Source of the DNA: Dyella sedimenti
GTDB lineage: Bacteria > Pseudomonadota > Gammaproteobacteria > Xanthomonadales > Rhodanobacteraceae
Length of the DNA: 64,000 bases
Assembly: GCF_022760995.1 (NCBI RefSeq)
Contig: NZ_JAKWJO010000001.1
Coordinates: 682,001-746,000 of the forward strand
Reading direction: 5' to 3'
The notes beneath the pieces were generated by a model that saw nothing but the letters and a program-made list of their open reading frames with translations, searched no databases and was not told the DNA's origin. Below are positions 40,948 through 50,770 of this stretch, piece by piece (position 1 is the first letter of the stretch; each line of letters opens with the position of its first letter). The translations under genes and the position numbers were made by a program.

Positions 40948-41692
40948 GGGTGGACGGTTTCCGCGTCTTGTTGCGCACGTAGATCACCTTGGGCCGCCCC
41001 TCGCCGGGGCTGCGCCGGTCCATCTCGAACAGGGTGGTGGCGGCGATCAGCTCGCTGAGCTTGTTGTAGCCGTAGCTGCGCGCATCGAAGTTGGGGCGTT
41101 GCTTGGTGATGATCGAGCCCACGCCGCCGAGCGCGGCCCAGTCATCGTCGTCGGAGGCGGCCTCCACCGCGTTGCGCAGCAGGTTCACCAGGCTGGAGTC
41201 CTGCTTGAGCTGGGTGGCGGTGCGCGGCACCAGCGGCGTTTCCTCGTCGGGCTTGGCGGCAAGGATGTCGGTGTAGACGAACTTGTCGCACGCGGCCACG
41301 AAGGGGTCGGGCGTCTTGCGCTCGCCGAAGCCGTAGACGATCAGTCCCGATTCGCGGATGCGCGCGGCCAGCCGGGTGAAGTCGCTGTCGCTGGAGACGA
41401 TGCAGAATCCGTCGAAGCGGCCCGAGTACAACAGGTCCATCGCGTCAATGATCATCGCCGAGTCGGTGGCGTTCTTGCCGCTGGTGTAGCCGAACTGCTG
41501 GATCGGCTGGATCGATTGCGTGAGCAGTTGCTCCTTCCAGCTCTTCAGGTGATTGGACGTCCAATCGCCGTAGGCGCGCTTGACGTGCGCGGTGCCATAC
41601 TTGGCGACTTCGGCCAGCAGGGCCTCGGCGATGCCGGGCTGCGCATTGTCGGCGTCGATGAGGACGGCGAGCTTGGTGCTGTCGGTAGCCAT
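40940..41692 (-). CDS. NYN-domain ribonuclease-like protein with LOTUS/OST-HTH end
   Basis: A 250-residue protein with a NYN (PIN-like) nuclease fold. It has Asp residues in LAVLIDADNAQPG (near 9-21), NATDSAMIIDAMDLLY, and VSSDSDFTRLAARI near 100. The C-terminal GSIITKQRPNFDARSYGYNK then LSELIA matches the OST-HTH/LOTUS RNA-binding domain. The family is widespread but its RNA targets in bacteria are mostly unknown. Translational overlap with tilS suggests co-expression. Confidence 0.87.
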   Translation of the reverse strand: MATDSTKLAVLIDADNAQPGIAEALLAEVAKYGTAHVKRAYGDWTSNHLKSWKEQLLTQSIQPIQQFGYTSGKNATDSAMIIDAMDLLYSGRFDGFCIVSSDSDFTRLAARIRESGLIVYGFGERKTPDPFVAACDKFVYTDILAAKPDEETPLVPRTATQLKQDSSLVNLLRNAVEAASDDDDWAALGGVGSIITKQRPNFDARSYGYNKLSELIAATTLFEMDRRSPGEGRPKVIYVRNKTRKPSTRE

Positions 41693-41746
41693 GTCGCGTT
41701 TCCTGGCGGAGATGCCGTGGATGGTAGCGCGGTGGCGTGATGAAGC

Positions 41747-41825
41747 TGTAGGAGCCCACCCAGTGGGCGACCGCGACGTGTCGCGATGCCTCATGCGCTT
41801 GTCGCGCACTGGGTGCGCTCCTACA
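41747..41825. repeat. REP-like palindrome, copy C
   Basis: Arms TGTAGGAGCCCACCCAGTGG (from 41747, to 41771) and its near reverse complement ending CGCTCCTACA (41801-41825), between accA and the NYN gene. Diverged variant of copies A and B. Confidence 0.8.
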
Positions 41826-41855
41826 CCCTAATTCTGAAAGGTGCGGTTAGGCGGG

Positions 41856-42812
41856 TTATTCGGTGAAGGCGCCGTAGCCGCGCAGGCGCTGGTAGCGCAG
41901 TTCCATCAGGTCCTTCACCGGCACCGCCTCCAGCTCGTCGAGCTGGTTGAGCAGCACGGCCTTCAGGCGCACCGCCATCGCATGCGGGTTGCGGTGCGCG
42001 CCGCCCAGCGGCTCGCGCACCACCTTGTCGATCAGGCCCAGTTCCTTCAGGCGCGGCGCGGTGAGGCCCAGCGCCTCGGCGGCGTCGCGGGCCTTGTCCG
42101 CGCTCTTCCACAGGATGGAGGCGCAGCCCTCGGGCGAGATCACCGAATAGGTGGAGTACTGCAACATGACGGTGCGGTCGCCTACGCCGATGGCCAGCGC
42201 GCCGCCGGAGCCGCCCTCGCCGATCACCGTGCACACGATGGGCGTCTTGAGGTCGGCCATCTCCAGCAGGTTGCGGGCGATCGCCTCGCTCTGGCCGCGT
42301 TCCTCGGCGCCCACGCCGGGGTAGGCGCCGGGGGTGTCGATCAGGGTGAGCAGCGGCAGGCCGAAGCGCTCGGCCATCTTCATCAGGCGCAGCGCCTTGC
42401 GGTAGCCCTCGGGACGCGGCATGCCGAAGTTGCGGCGCACCTTGCCCTTGGTGTCGCGTGCCTTCTGGTGGCCGATGATCATCACCGAGCGGCCGTTGAT
42501 GCGGCCCAGGCCACCCACAATGGCGGCGTCGTCCGCGTAGGCGCGGTCGCCGGCCAGTTCATGGAACTCCTCGCACATCACGCTGATGTAGTCGAGCGTG
42601 TACGGCCGCGCCGGATGGCGCGAAAGCTGGGTGACCTGCCACGGCGTGAGGTTGCGGAAGATCTCGTTGGTCTTGAGCTTGAGCTTCTCGCGCAGGCGGG
42701 CGACTTCCTCGTCGATGTTGAACGCCTGTCCATGGCTGGCGTGGCGAAGCTCTTCGATCTTCGCGTCCAGCTCGGCGATAGGTTGTTCGAAATCGAGGAA
42801 GTTGGGATTCAT
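41856..42812 (-). CDS. accA: Acetyl-CoA carboxylase carboxyltransferase alpha subunit
   Basis: With AccD transfers carboxyl from biotin to acetyl-CoA, the first step of fatty acid synthesis. The 318-residue product ([20 protein letters not shown]) has [33 protein letters not shown] and [20 protein letters not shown]. It follows dnaE on the same strand as in E. coli, but a 200-base palindromic spacer separates them. Confidence 0.97.
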   Translation of the reverse strand: MNPNFLDFEQPIAELDAKIEELRHASHGQAFNIDEEVARLREKLKLKTNEIFRNLTPWQVTQLSRHPARPYTLDYISVMCEEFHELAGDRAYADDAAIVGGLGRINGRSVMIIGHQKARDTKGKVRRNFGMPRPEGYRKALRLMKMAERFGLPLLTLIDTPGAYPGVGAEERGQSEAIARNLLEMADLKTPIVCTVIGEGGSGGALAIGVGDRTVMLQYSTYSVISPEGCASILWKSADKARDAAEALGLTAPRLKELGLIDKVVREPLGGAHRNPHAMAVRLKAVLLNQLDELEAVPVKDLMELRYQRLRGYGAFTE

Positions 42813-42892
42813 TCGGTGCAGTTCAGAACACGGAAGCGCGGCAGTATACCGGTCCGCGGAAAATCGCGGGAACGGGGGCGTATGGGGGCGCA

Positions 42893-43029
42893 GGGGTTAG
42901 GGGTGGGTAGCGGGGGCACCGAATCTGGCCACCGGGGGCGGACACACCACCTGACGACAGTTTCTGCCGCGGCTCATCGTCTTGACTCAGTGGCCAGACT
43001 TGGCGCCTTCGCTACTCACCCCTAACTCC
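42893..43029. repeat. Long G/C-rich imperfect palindrome reaching into dnaE
   Basis: GGGGTTAGGGGTGGGTAGCG (42893-42912) is the reverse complement, with two mismatches, of 43010-43029. Inside, CCGAATCTGGCCACC (42919-42933) pairs with 42989-43003. The right arm encodes the last residues and stop of DnaE. Confidence 0.75.
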
Positions 43030-46000
43030 TCGCTCTTCTGTCCTCACGATCCGCAGCTTGGCCGCCTCCACCCCCGGCACCGCGCGGATGGCGCGCAGCA
43101 GCTCGGGGATGGCATCCACGCGCCAGTCCTCGCCCAGCTCCAGGTCGGCCTGGGCCAGGCGGTTGTGGTAGCCGTGCAGGATCACGCTGGCGCGGCCGCC
43201 GCGGTAGCCGGCGAGGGTGCGGCGCAGTTCCTCGATGAAGCCGGGGCCGACGCCGTTCAGTTTCAAACGCAGCAGGCGGGCATAGCGGCGGCAGGCATCG
43301 CCCAGGGTGCAGGCGCTGCGGGCGCGCAGGGCAAAGCCGCCGCCGGAAAATTCGTCGATGCGCAGGCCGCCTTCCACCACGAGCAGTTCGTCGCGGGTGA
43401 GCAGCGGGGCCACCTGCTGGTACAACTCGCCGAAGAAGCTCACCTCGATGATGCCGGTGCCGTCTTCCAGCCGCACGAAGGCATCGCTGTCGCCGCGCTT
43501 GCGCACGGCGGTGACCATGCCGGCCACCGTCCACGGCGTATCCGGACCGCGGCGGAAGCGGTTCTCCTCGCCATCGCTCTTGCGCGGCTTGGGGGGCTGG
43601 TAGCGTTCGGCGATCTCGCCCAGCGGGCAAGTGGAAAGCTGGGCCAGTTCGTCCCGCCACGGGTCGGTGGGGTGGCCGGAAAGATAATGGCCCAGCGTGT
43701 CGCGCTCGCCCTGCAGGATCTGTTCGAGCGGCCACTCGGCCACCACCGGCAGCTCCACCTGCACCACCGGCGCGGCGCTGCCCCCGCCCGTATCCGACAT
43801 GAAGGCGCCGAACATGTCGTTCTGGCCGCTCTGCTTGTCGCGCAGGTGCTGCTCGGCGGCCTTCATGGCGCCGGGCAGCTGCGCCATCAGGCTGGCGCGG
43901 TTGGGCGCCAGCGCGTCGAGCGAGCCGGACAGGATCAACGCTTCCAGCACGCGGCGGTTGAGCTTGGTCGAATCGACGCGGCGGCAGAAGTCGGCGAGAT
44001 CCTTGTACGGCCCGCCGCGCTTGCGTTCCTCGGCGATCGCCTCGCAGGCGCCCTGGCCCACGCCCTTGATGGCGCCCAGGCCGTAGCGGATGACCTTGGG
44101 CTCCACCGCCACGAACATGAATTCGGAGGCGTTGACGTCCGGCGGCAGCACGGTGAGGCCGATCGCCTTGGACTCGTCGATGAAGGTCACCGCCTTGTCG
44201 GTGTTGTCCATGTCCGACGAGATCGTCGCGGCCATGAATTCGGCGGGGTAGTGCGCCTTCAGCCAGGCGGTCTGGTAGGAGACCAGCGCGTAGGCGGCCG
44301 CGTGCGACTTGTTGAAGCCGTAGCCGGCGAACTTCTCCATCAGGTCGAAGATGGCGTCGGCCTTGTCCTGGCTGAGGCCGTCCTTGGCGGCGCCCTCGCG
44401 GAACTTGGCGCGCTCCTTCGCCATTTCCTCGACTTTCTTCTTGCCCATCGCGCGGCGCAGCAGGTCAGCGCCGCCGAGCGTGTAGCCGCCCACGATCTGC
44501 GCCATCTGCATCACCTGCTCCTGGTAGACCATGATGCCGTAGGTCTCTTTCAGGACAGGCTCGACGCGCGGGTCGGGGTATTCCACTTCCTCGCGGCCGT
44601 GCTTGCGCGCGACGAAGCTGGGGATCAGGTCCATCGGGCCGGGGCGGTACAACGCGCCCAGGGCGATGATGTCCTCGATGCGGTCGGGCTTGGCGTCCTT
44701 GAGCATGCGCTGCATGCCCGCCGATTCGAACTGGAAGATCGCGACCGTCTGTGCTTTCTGGAAGATGTGCTGGTAGGTGTAGGCGTCGTCCAGCGGCAGC
44801 TCGGCGATGTCCAGCGGCGCCTCGCCTGCCTGCGCGCGGCGCGCGTTGATGGCCTTCACTGCCCAGTCGATGATGGTGAGCGTGCGCAGGCCGAGGAAGT
44901 CGAACTTCACCAGGCCGACCGCTTCCACGTCGTCCTTGTCGTACTGCGTCACCACGCCGCCGCCGCCCTGTTCGCAGTACAGCGGGGCGAACTCGGTGAG
45001 CGGCTTGGGGCCGATCACCACGCCGCCGGCGTGCTTGCCGACGTTGCGGGTGAGGTTCTCCAGCTTGAGCGCCAGGTCGATCAGCGTACGCGCTTCCTCG
45101 TCCTGCTCGTAGAGGTCGCAGAATTCCTTGACGATGCGGTCGGGTTCTTTCCTGGCCTTCTCCGAGCGGCCCAGCGCGCACTGCAGGGTGAGGTCGAGCG
45201 GGCGCGCGGGGATCAGCTTGGCGATGCGGTCGACCGCGTTGTAGCCCATGCCGAGCACGCGGCCGGAGTCGCGCAGCACCGCCTTGGCTGCCATCGAGCC
45301 GTAAGTGATGATCTGGCTGACGTGGTCGCGGCCGTACTTGCGCGCGACGTAGTCGATCACCTCGTCGCGGCGGTCCATGCAGAAGTCGATGTCGAAGTCC
45401 GGCATCGACACGCGTTCGGGATTGAGGAAGCGCTCGAACAGCAGGTCGAACTGCAGCGGGTCCAGGTCGGTGATCTTGAGCACCCACGCCACCAGCGAGC
45501 CCGCGCCCGAGCCGCGGCCCGGGCCCACCGGGATGCCGTTCTGCTTGCCCCAGTTGATGAAGTCCGACACGATCAGGAAGTAGCCGGGGAAGCCCATCTT
45601 GATGATGACGTCCAGCTCGCGTTCCAGCCGCGCCTCGTATTCTTCCAGCGTGCGCCCCGGCGCCAGTCCGGCGGCGGCGAGGCGTTCCTTCAGGCCCTGG
45701 CGCGAGATCTCGCGGATGTAGCTGGCCAGGTCGTGGCCTTCGGGTACCGGGAAGTCGGGCAGGTAGTAGGTGCCGAAGCTCAGTTCCAGCGTGCAGCGCC
45801 TGGCCAGCTCGATGGTGTTTTCCAACGCCTCGGGAAGGTCGGCGAACAGCGCCTCCATTTCCTCCGGCGACTTCAGGTACTGCTGGTCGCTGTAGTCGCG
45901 CGGGCGCTTGGGGTCGGCCAGCACGCGGCCCTGGTTGATGCACACGCGCGCCTCGTGCGCCTCGAAGTCGTCCTGCTTGAGGAAGCGCACGTCGTTGCTG

Positions 46001-46587
46001 GCGATCACCGGCAGGTCCAGCGCGGTGGCGAGCGCCAGCGCGGCGGTGTTCCAGCTTTCCTCGCCCTCGCGGCCGGTGCGGGTCAGCTCCAGGTACAGGC
46101 GGTCGGCCATCTGCGTGGCGAACGGGCGCAGCCGCGCGGCGGCGGCATCCACGCCCTGGTTCACCGCCAGGCGGCCGGCTTCGCTCTCGCGGCCCATCAG
46201 CGCGATAAGACCCTGCGTCGCGTCGGGCGTGAGCCAGGCCATGTCGACCATGGCGCGGCCGCTGTGCTGGCCCTCGCGCCAGGCGCGCGAGACCAGGCGG
46301 GAGAGATTGAGGTAGCCCTCGCGGTTCTGGCAGAGCAGGGTGAGGCGCCAGGGGCGCGGGTCGTCCGGCACGCTGACCCACAGGTCGCTGCCGCCGATCG
46401 GCTTGATGCCGGCCGCGCTGCAGGCCTTGTAGAACTTCACCAGCGCGAACATGTTGCTCTCGTCGGTGAGCGCCACCGCCGGGATGCCGAGGCGCACGCA
46501 GGCCTCGACCAGCCCCTTGATGCGGATGGTCGAATCGACCAGCGAGTACTCGCTGTGCAGGTGGAGGTGGGCGAAGCGGACGGACAT
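43012..46587 (-). CDS. dnaE: DNA polymerase III alpha subunit
   Basis: Replicative polymerase. The 1191-residue product has an N-terminal PHP domain (FAHLHLHSEYSLVDST), catalytic PDFDIDFCMDRR near residues 396-407, the GADLLRRAMGKKK fingers region, helix-hairpin-helix (YGLGAIKGVG), and a C-terminal OB fold. The final residues EERGVRGE and the TAG stop are encoded by the repeat at 43010-43029 and look acquired. Gene order dnaE-accA is standard, but the usual upstream rnhB is separated by an inserted permease gene. Confidence 0.97.
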   Translation of the reverse strand: MSVRFAHLHLHSEYSLVDSTIRIKGLVEACVRLGIPAVALTDESNMFALVKFYKACSAAGIKPIGGSDLWVSVPDDPRPWRLTLLCQNREGYLNLSRLVSRAWREGQHSGRAMVDMAWLTPDATQGLIALMGRESEAGRLAVNQGVDAAAARLRPFATQMADRLYLELTRTGREGEESWNTAALALATALDLPVIASNDVRFLKQDDFEAHEARVCINQGRVLADPKRPRDYSDQQYLKSPEEMEALFADLPEALENTIELARRCTLELSFGTYYLPDFPVPEGHDLASYIREISRQGLKERLAAAGLAPGRTLEEYEARLERELDVIIKMGFPGYFLIVSDFINWGKQNGIPVGPGRGSGAGSLVAWVLKITDLDPLQFDLLFERFLNPERVSMPDFDIDFCMDRRDEVIDYVARKYGRDHVSQIITYGSMAAKAVLRDSGRVLGMGYNAVDRIAKLIPARPLDLTLQCALGRSEKARKEPDRIVKEFCDLYEQDEEARTLIDLALKLENLTRNVGKHAGGVVIGPKPLTEFAPLYCEQGGGGVVTQYDKDDVEAVGLVKFDFLGLRTLTIIDWAVKAINARRAQAGEAPLDIAELPLDDAYTYQHIFQKAQTVAIFQFESAGMQRMLKDAKPDRIEDIIALGALYRPGPMDLIPSFVARKHGREEVEYPDPRVEPVLKETYGIMVYQEQVMQMAQIVGGYTLGGADLLRRAMGKKKVEEMAKERAKFREGAAKDGLSQDKADAIFDLMEKFAGYGFNKSHAAAYALVSYQTAWLKAHYPAEFMAATISSDMDNTDKAVTFIDESKAIGLTVLPPDVNASEFMFVAVEPKVIRYGLGAIKGVGQGACEAIAEERKRGGPYKDLADFCRRVDSTKLNRRVLEALILSGSLDALAPNRASLMAQLPGAMKAAEQHLRDKQSGQNDMFGAFMSDTGGGSAAPVVQVELPVVAEWPLEQILQGERDTLGHYLSGHPTDPWRDELAQLSTCPLGEIAERYQPPKPRKSDGEENRFRRGPDTPWTVAGMVTAVRKRGDSDAFVRLEDGTGIIEVSFFGELYQQVAPLLTRDELLVVEGGLRIDEFSGGGFALRARSACTLGDACRRYARLLRLKLNGVGPGFIEELRRTLAGYRGGRASVILHGYHNRLAQADLELGEDWRVDAIPELLRAIRAVPGVEAAKLRIVRTEERGVRGE

Positions 46588-46814
46588 GGCGTGCGCGCAG
46601 GATGGAGCATCAGCCTACCGGCGCGACCGGAGGCGGGCAAGGATTGACATCATCCCCGCGGCGCGTTTTTGCGCGCCAGCCAAGGGCCGGCGGCCGTGTC
46701 CGGCACGCCGCGAAAGCCAACCAATGGCGGTTGCGGGTTGCCGCGCGGGCTGGCATGGTCCCGGACTTTGTGCGCCGGCGGGCCATCTCGCCGGCCGTGG
46801 TCCGGAAACCGTCG

Positions 46815-48254
46815 ATGTCATTGCTCCGCTCGCTGTTTACCGTCAAGCCCATCGAGGCGTCGCTCACCGCCAACGACAACCTTCGCCGCACGCTGGGACT
46901 GAAGGATCTCATCGTGCTCGGCGTGGGCGCGGTGATCGGCGCGGGAATCTTCGTCATCACCGGGCAGGCCGCGGCCGAGCATGCCGGGCCGGCGCTCACT
47001 CTTTCCTTCGTGCTGGCCGGCCTGGCGGCGGCGCTCGCGGCGCTGAGCTACGCCGAGTTCGCCGCCATGCTGCCGGTGTCGGGCAGCGCCTATGTGTATG
47101 CCTACGCCACCTTCGGCGAACTGCTGGCCTGGTTCATCGGCTGGAACGTAGTGGCCGAGTACCTGCTGGCGGTGTCCTCGGTGGCGGTGGGCTGGTCGGG
47201 CTATGGCGTGGGCCTGCTGCACAGCCTGGGCGTCGACGTGCCGGCGGTGCTGTCGAATGCGCCGCTGGCCTTCCGCGACGGCCATTTCGTGGCCACCGGC
47301 GCCTGGATCAACCTGCCGGCGCTGCTGGTGGTGGCGGCGATCACCGCGCTGCTCTACGCGGGTACGCGCCAGTCGACCCTGTTCGCCAGCATCGTGGTGG
47401 TGGTGAAGGTGCTGGTGGTGATGCTGTTCGTGGTATTCGGCCTGCAGTACATCGACACCTCGCTGTGGCATCCCTACGTGCCGCCCAGCCAGGGCGGCGA
47501 CCGCTATGGCTGGGCGGGCGTGTTCCGCGCGGCCACCAGCGTGTTCTATGCCTACATCGGCTTCGACGCGGTGGCGACGGCGGCGCAGGAAACGCGCAAC
47601 CCGCAGCAGAACGTGCCTGCCGGCATCCTGATCTCGCTGGCCGTCTGCACGGTGCTCTACATCGTGGTGGCGGCGGTGCTGACCGGCCTGGTGCCGTATC
47701 CCCAGCTGGCCACCGCCGAGCCGGTGGCCACCGCGCTGGCGGCGCACCCGCCGCTGGCCTGGCTGAAGCTGCTGACCCAGGTCGGCGCCGTCGCGGGGCT
47801 CACCTCGGTGATCCTGGTGATGCACCTGGGGCTGGCGCGCATCCTCTACACCATGGCGGGCGACGGCCTGCTGCCGGCCACGTTTGGTGCCGTGCACCAG
47901 CGCTTCCGCACGCCGCATCGGACCACCCTGCTGGTCGGCGCGGTGGGCGGTGTGCTGGCGGCGCTGTTCCCGCTCAGCCTGCTGGGCGACCTGCTGTCGA
48001 TGGGCACGCTGCTGGCGTTCGCGACCGTCTGCGTGGGCGTGCTGGTGCTGCGCCGCACGCGGCCCGAGCTGCCGCGTGGCTTCCGCGTGCCGGCCGCGCC
48101 GCTGGTGTGTTCGCTGGGCGTGCTGGTCTGCCTGTTCCTGCTGGCCCAGATGAACCTCGGCAACTGGTTGCTGCTGGCGGGCTGGACCACGCTTGGCATG
48201 CTGATCTACGCCGGCTACGGCTATCGGCACAGCCGCCTGCGCGCGCGCGGCTGA
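46815..48254 (+). CDS. Amino acid permease, APC superfamily
   Basis: A 479-residue transporter with about twelve predicted helices. The N-terminus LGLKDLIVLGVGAVIGAGIF then VITG and the TM6 region FYAYIGFDAVATAAQETRNP fit the cationic-amino-acid-transporter/YfnA branch. Start at MSLLRSLFTVKPIEASL; the open frame continues about 70 codons upstream without family support. It runs opposite to dnaE and rnhB and interrupts their usual linkage. Substrate not predictable. Confidence 0.88.
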   Translation: MSLLRSLFTVKPIEASLTANDNLRRTLGLKDLIVLGVGAVIGAGIFVITGQAAAEHAGPALTLSFVLAGLAAALAALSYAEFAAMLPVSGSAYVYAYATFGELLAWFIGWNVVAEYLLAVSSVAVGWSGYGVGLLHSLGVDVPAVLSNAPLAFRDGHFVATGAWINLPALLVVAAITALLYAGTRQSTLFASIVVVVKVLVVMLFVVFGLQYIDTSLWHPYVPPSQGGDRYGWAGVFRAATSVFYAYIGFDAVATAAQETRNPQQNVPAGILISLAVCTVLYIVVAAVLTGLVPYPQLATAEPVATALAAHPPLAWLKLLTQVGAVAGLTSVILVMHLGLARILYTMAGDGLLPATFGAVHQRFRTPHRTTLLVGAVGGVLAALFPLSLLGDLLSMGTLLAFATVCVGVLVLRRTRPELPRGFRVPAAPLVCSLGVLVCLFLLAQMNLGNWLLLAGWTTLGMLIYAGYGYRHSRLRARG

Positions 48255-48305
48255 TCGCGCGCATCCCATGGCGGATGGGCAATGCCATCCACCATGCCCG
48301 TGGCG

Positions 48306-48506
48306 TCACGAGATGCGGAAGCGCTCGTCGCCCACGGGAGGCGCGATGTAGTGTTCCAGGCTTTGTACCTTGAGCGGATGCCTGTCGTAATCCACGTGCT
48401 TGGGTTCGACCGCGGCGGTGCCGCCGGGAGCGCGCTGCGGCGCGGGCGTCACGTCCGGGTGGATGCCAGGGTCGGCGTTGCGGCTCGACGGATGGAATAG
48501 CGTCAT
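48306..48506 (-). CDS. Small hypothetical protein
   Basis: A 66-residue product (MTLFHPSSRNADPGIHPDVT) with CAGGAG seven bases before the ATG. It is hydrophilic, Pro- and His-rich, without Cys, signal peptide or membrane helix. No family recognised. It converges with the permease gene, ending 51 bases from its stop. The 355-base stretch upstream (48507-48861) holds no other gene that I can support. Confidence 0.45.
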   Translation of the reverse strand: MTLFHPSSRNADPGIHPDVTPAPQRAPGGTAAVEPKHVDYDRHPLKVQSLEHYIAPPVGDERFRIS

Positions 48507-48861
48507 GACACGACTCCTGCGGCGGATGCGCGCGATGGGGGAGTCTCGAATGACCCAGGCCGCTGGGGGGCCGCCTGAGACCCGCGTCCCTGCCTTGATG
48601 GAAGCGCATCGCGCCATGGCATGGCGCCCCGGGGGGAGCATGGGCTGGGGATGGCCCGGTGGCTTCGTTTCCCGTACCTGCTGGGATGCGTCCGCGACGG
48701 AAAAGGTTGCCTGGCCCGCGGCTGGTTCCGTACAGGCGAGCCTATGCTAATCCGGTGACATGCGGGCGACGTGGGCCATTGGGCATGCCCCGGCGCGGGC
48801 GTGTTGGCCTTTCCCATGCATGGTGGGGCGCCCGGGCATATGGACGTCCATTCGCCGGGAG

Positions 48862-49482
48862 TCAGAACAGCACGCCCTGGTCCAGCAGCAGCTTGACCGG
48901 CGCGAAGCTGCGGCGGTGCTCGGGGCAGGGCCCCAGCCGCTTCAGCGCCTCCAGGTGGGCGGGCGTGGCATAGCCCTTGTGGTCGGCGAAGCCGTAGCCG
49001 GGATGCGCGCCGTCGAGCGCGACCATATAGCGGTCGCGCGTCACCTTGGCCAGGATCGAGGCCGCGCTGATGGCCGGCTCCAGCGCATCGCCGCCAACGA
49101 TGGCGCGTCCCGCGCAGGGCAGTTCCCGGGGCAGGGCATTGCCGTCGATCCAGGCCTCGTGCGCCGAGGGCGTCAGGCCGGCAAGCGCGCGACACATGCC
49201 GACCATGGTGGCCTGGTAGATGTTGATGCGGTCGATCTCCTCGCGGTCCACCATCACCACGCAATACGCCACCGCGCATTCGATGATCTGCGGATAGAGC
49301 GCTTCGCGCCGCATTTCGGAAAGCTTCTTGGAGTCGTCGAGTCCGGCGATGGGGCGGGCGGGATCGAGGATGACCGCGGCGATCGCCACCGGTCCGGCCA
49401 GGGGGCCGCGTCCCGCCTCGTCGACGCCGGCGATGCGCCATGCGTCGGCCGCCGGGGTGGCCTTGGGCGCACTAGCTGACAT
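48862..49482 (-). CDS. rnhB: Ribonuclease HII
   Basis: Removes ribonucleotides from RNA/DNA hybrids. The 206-residue product has [20 protein letters not shown] and catalytic Asp/Glu residues in [13 protein letters not shown] and [14 protein letters not shown]. The ATG at 49482 overlaps the lpxB stop by 11 bases, with GGAGG upstream. Confidence 0.95.
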   Translation of the reverse strand: MSASAPKATPAADAWRIAGVDEAGRGPLAGPVAIAAVILDPARPIAGLDDSKKLSEMRREALYPQIIECAVAYCVVMVDREEIDRINIYQATMVGMCRALAGLTPSAHEAWIDGNALPRELPCAGRAIVGGDALEPAISAASILAKVTRDRYMVALDGAHPGYGFADHKGYATPAHLEALKRLGPCPEHRRSFAPVKLLLDQGVLF

Positions 49483-50752
49483 GGGGCGCCTCCACCAGCT
49501 CCGCCACGGCCGCCGCCGCCAGGTCGCCGGCGTGGCCATCCAGGTCGCCGCGCAATGCCTGATGCAATTGCTCGAAAGCGGCCACGACATGCCCGCGCCG
49601 CTCGCTGTCGCGGAACAGCGCGAGCGTGGCCTCGGCCAGCTTGCCGGCGGTGAAGTCGTCCTGCATCAGCTCGGGCACCAGCATCGCATCGCGGCCCATG
49701 CCGCTGGCCCGGGCCAGGATGTTGGGCAGCGCGTAGACGTCGGTCTTGAGCATGTTGAGCGCCCTGGCGATGCGGTAGCTCACCGGCGACACGCGGTAGC
49801 CCACCACCATCGGCCGCTTGGCCAGCATGGCCTCCAGCGTGGCCGTGCCCGAGGCCAGCAGCACCACATCGGCGGCCAGCATGGCCTCGTGGGCATGGCC
49901 ATCCAGCAGCAGCGGCGAGCCTTCGCCGGCCGCGTTGCCGAGCAGGGCCTGGATACTCGCCCGCACGCGCTCGTTGGCGGCGGGAACGACGATGCGCAGC
50001 CCGGGCAGCTGCGCCGCCACCTTCCGGGCCGCCTCGATGAAGCCAGGCCCCAGCATGGCCACCTCGGACGGCCGGCTGCCCGGCAGCACGGCCAGCACCG
50101 GTACTTGTTGAGGCAGCCCCAGCGCGTCGCGCGCGCCCGCGCGATCGGAGACCATGGCGAAGCGGTCGGCCAGCGGATGGCCGACGAAGCGCGCGTCGAT
50201 GCCGTGGCGGGCGTAGATGGCCGGTTCCATCGGGAACAGGCACAGCACGCGGTTCGCGCTGCGGCCGATCTTTTCCGTGCGCTTCTCGCGCCATGCCCAT
50301 ACGGAAGGGCTGACGTAGTGCACGGTGCGCAGGCCGGCGTCGCGCAGGCGCTTCTCCACGCCCAGGTTGAAATCCGGCGCATCGATGCCGACCACCACCG
50401 CCGGTTTCGCCGCGATCAGGCGCGAGACCAGCGCATTGCGCAGGCGCAGCAGGCGCGGAAGGTGCGAGATCACCTCGGCGAAGCCGAACAGCGACAGCTC
50501 CCTGATGTCGTACCAGGATTCGAAGCCCTGCGCCTGCATGCGCGCACCGCCGATGCCGACGAAGCGCGCCCCGGGATAGCGGCGACGCAGCGCCGCTATC
50601 AGGTCGGCGCCGAGCTGATCGCCGGAATCCTCGCCGGCAATCAGCGCAATGGTGGGCGCGCCGGGAATAGGGAATGGGGAATGGGAAATGGGAGCGCGCG
50701 CTCCGTCCTGCGTGGCGGGAGGTCCAGGCAGTTTTCCCGATTCACTATTCAC
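49472..50752 (-). CDS. lpxB: Lipid-A-disaccharide synthase with repeat-derived N-terminus
   Basis: Forms the lipid A disaccharide from UDP-diacyl-glucosamine and lipid X. The 426-residue product has the family start at [20 protein letters not shown] (about residue 35) and downstream [16 protein letters not shown] and LPGSRPSEV motifs. The first 33 or so residues come from a palindromic repeat. The only usable start is a GTG inside the repeat, nine bases after GGGGAG; no ATG or GTG lies at the expected family start. Confidence 0.93.
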   Translation of the reverse strand: MNSESGKLPGPPATQDGARAPISHSPFPIPGAPTIALIAGEDSGDQLGADLIAALRRRYPGARFVGIGGARMQAQGFESWYDIRELSLFGFAEVISHLPRLLRLRNALVSRLIAAKPAVVVGIDAPDFNLGVEKRLRDAGLRTVHYVSPSVWAWREKRTEKIGRSANRVLCLFPMEPAIYARHGIDARFVGHPLADRFAMVSDRAGARDALGLPQQVPVLAVLPGSRPSEVAMLGPGFIEAARKVAAQLPGLRIVVPAANERVRASIQALLGNAAGEGSPLLLDGHAHEAMLAADVVLLASGTATLEAMLAKRPMVVGYRVSPVSYRIARALNMLKTDVYALPNILARASGMGRDAMLVPELMQDDFTAGKLAEATLALFRDSERRGHVVAAFEQLHQALRGDLDGHAGDLAAAAVAELVEAPHVS

Positions 50753-50767
50753 CGTTCACTACTCCCC
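50663..50767. repeat. G-rich palindrome at the lpxA-lpxB junction
   Basis: Left arm from 50663 is a run of GGGAATAG/GGAATGG units. The right arm 50736-50767 reads, on the other strand, GGGGAGTAGTGAACGGTGAA then TAGTGAATCGGG, so the arms are inverted copies of the same unit set. It supplies the ribosome binding site, start codon and first codons of lpxB. Confidence 0.7.
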
Positions 50768-50770
50768 GCG

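Noticed and set aside
42893..42912. TTAGGG-like repeats as telomere-type or G-quadruplex DNA
   Set aside because: The runs are short, imperfect and arranged as inverted pairs with C-rich partners, which fits an intergenic palindrome better.
42982..46647. A 1221-codon open frame on the + strand opposite dnaE
   Set aside because: It mirrors the dnaE codons; its His/Arg/Ala-rich translation has no motifs and arises because GC-rich third positions suppress stops on the opposite strand.
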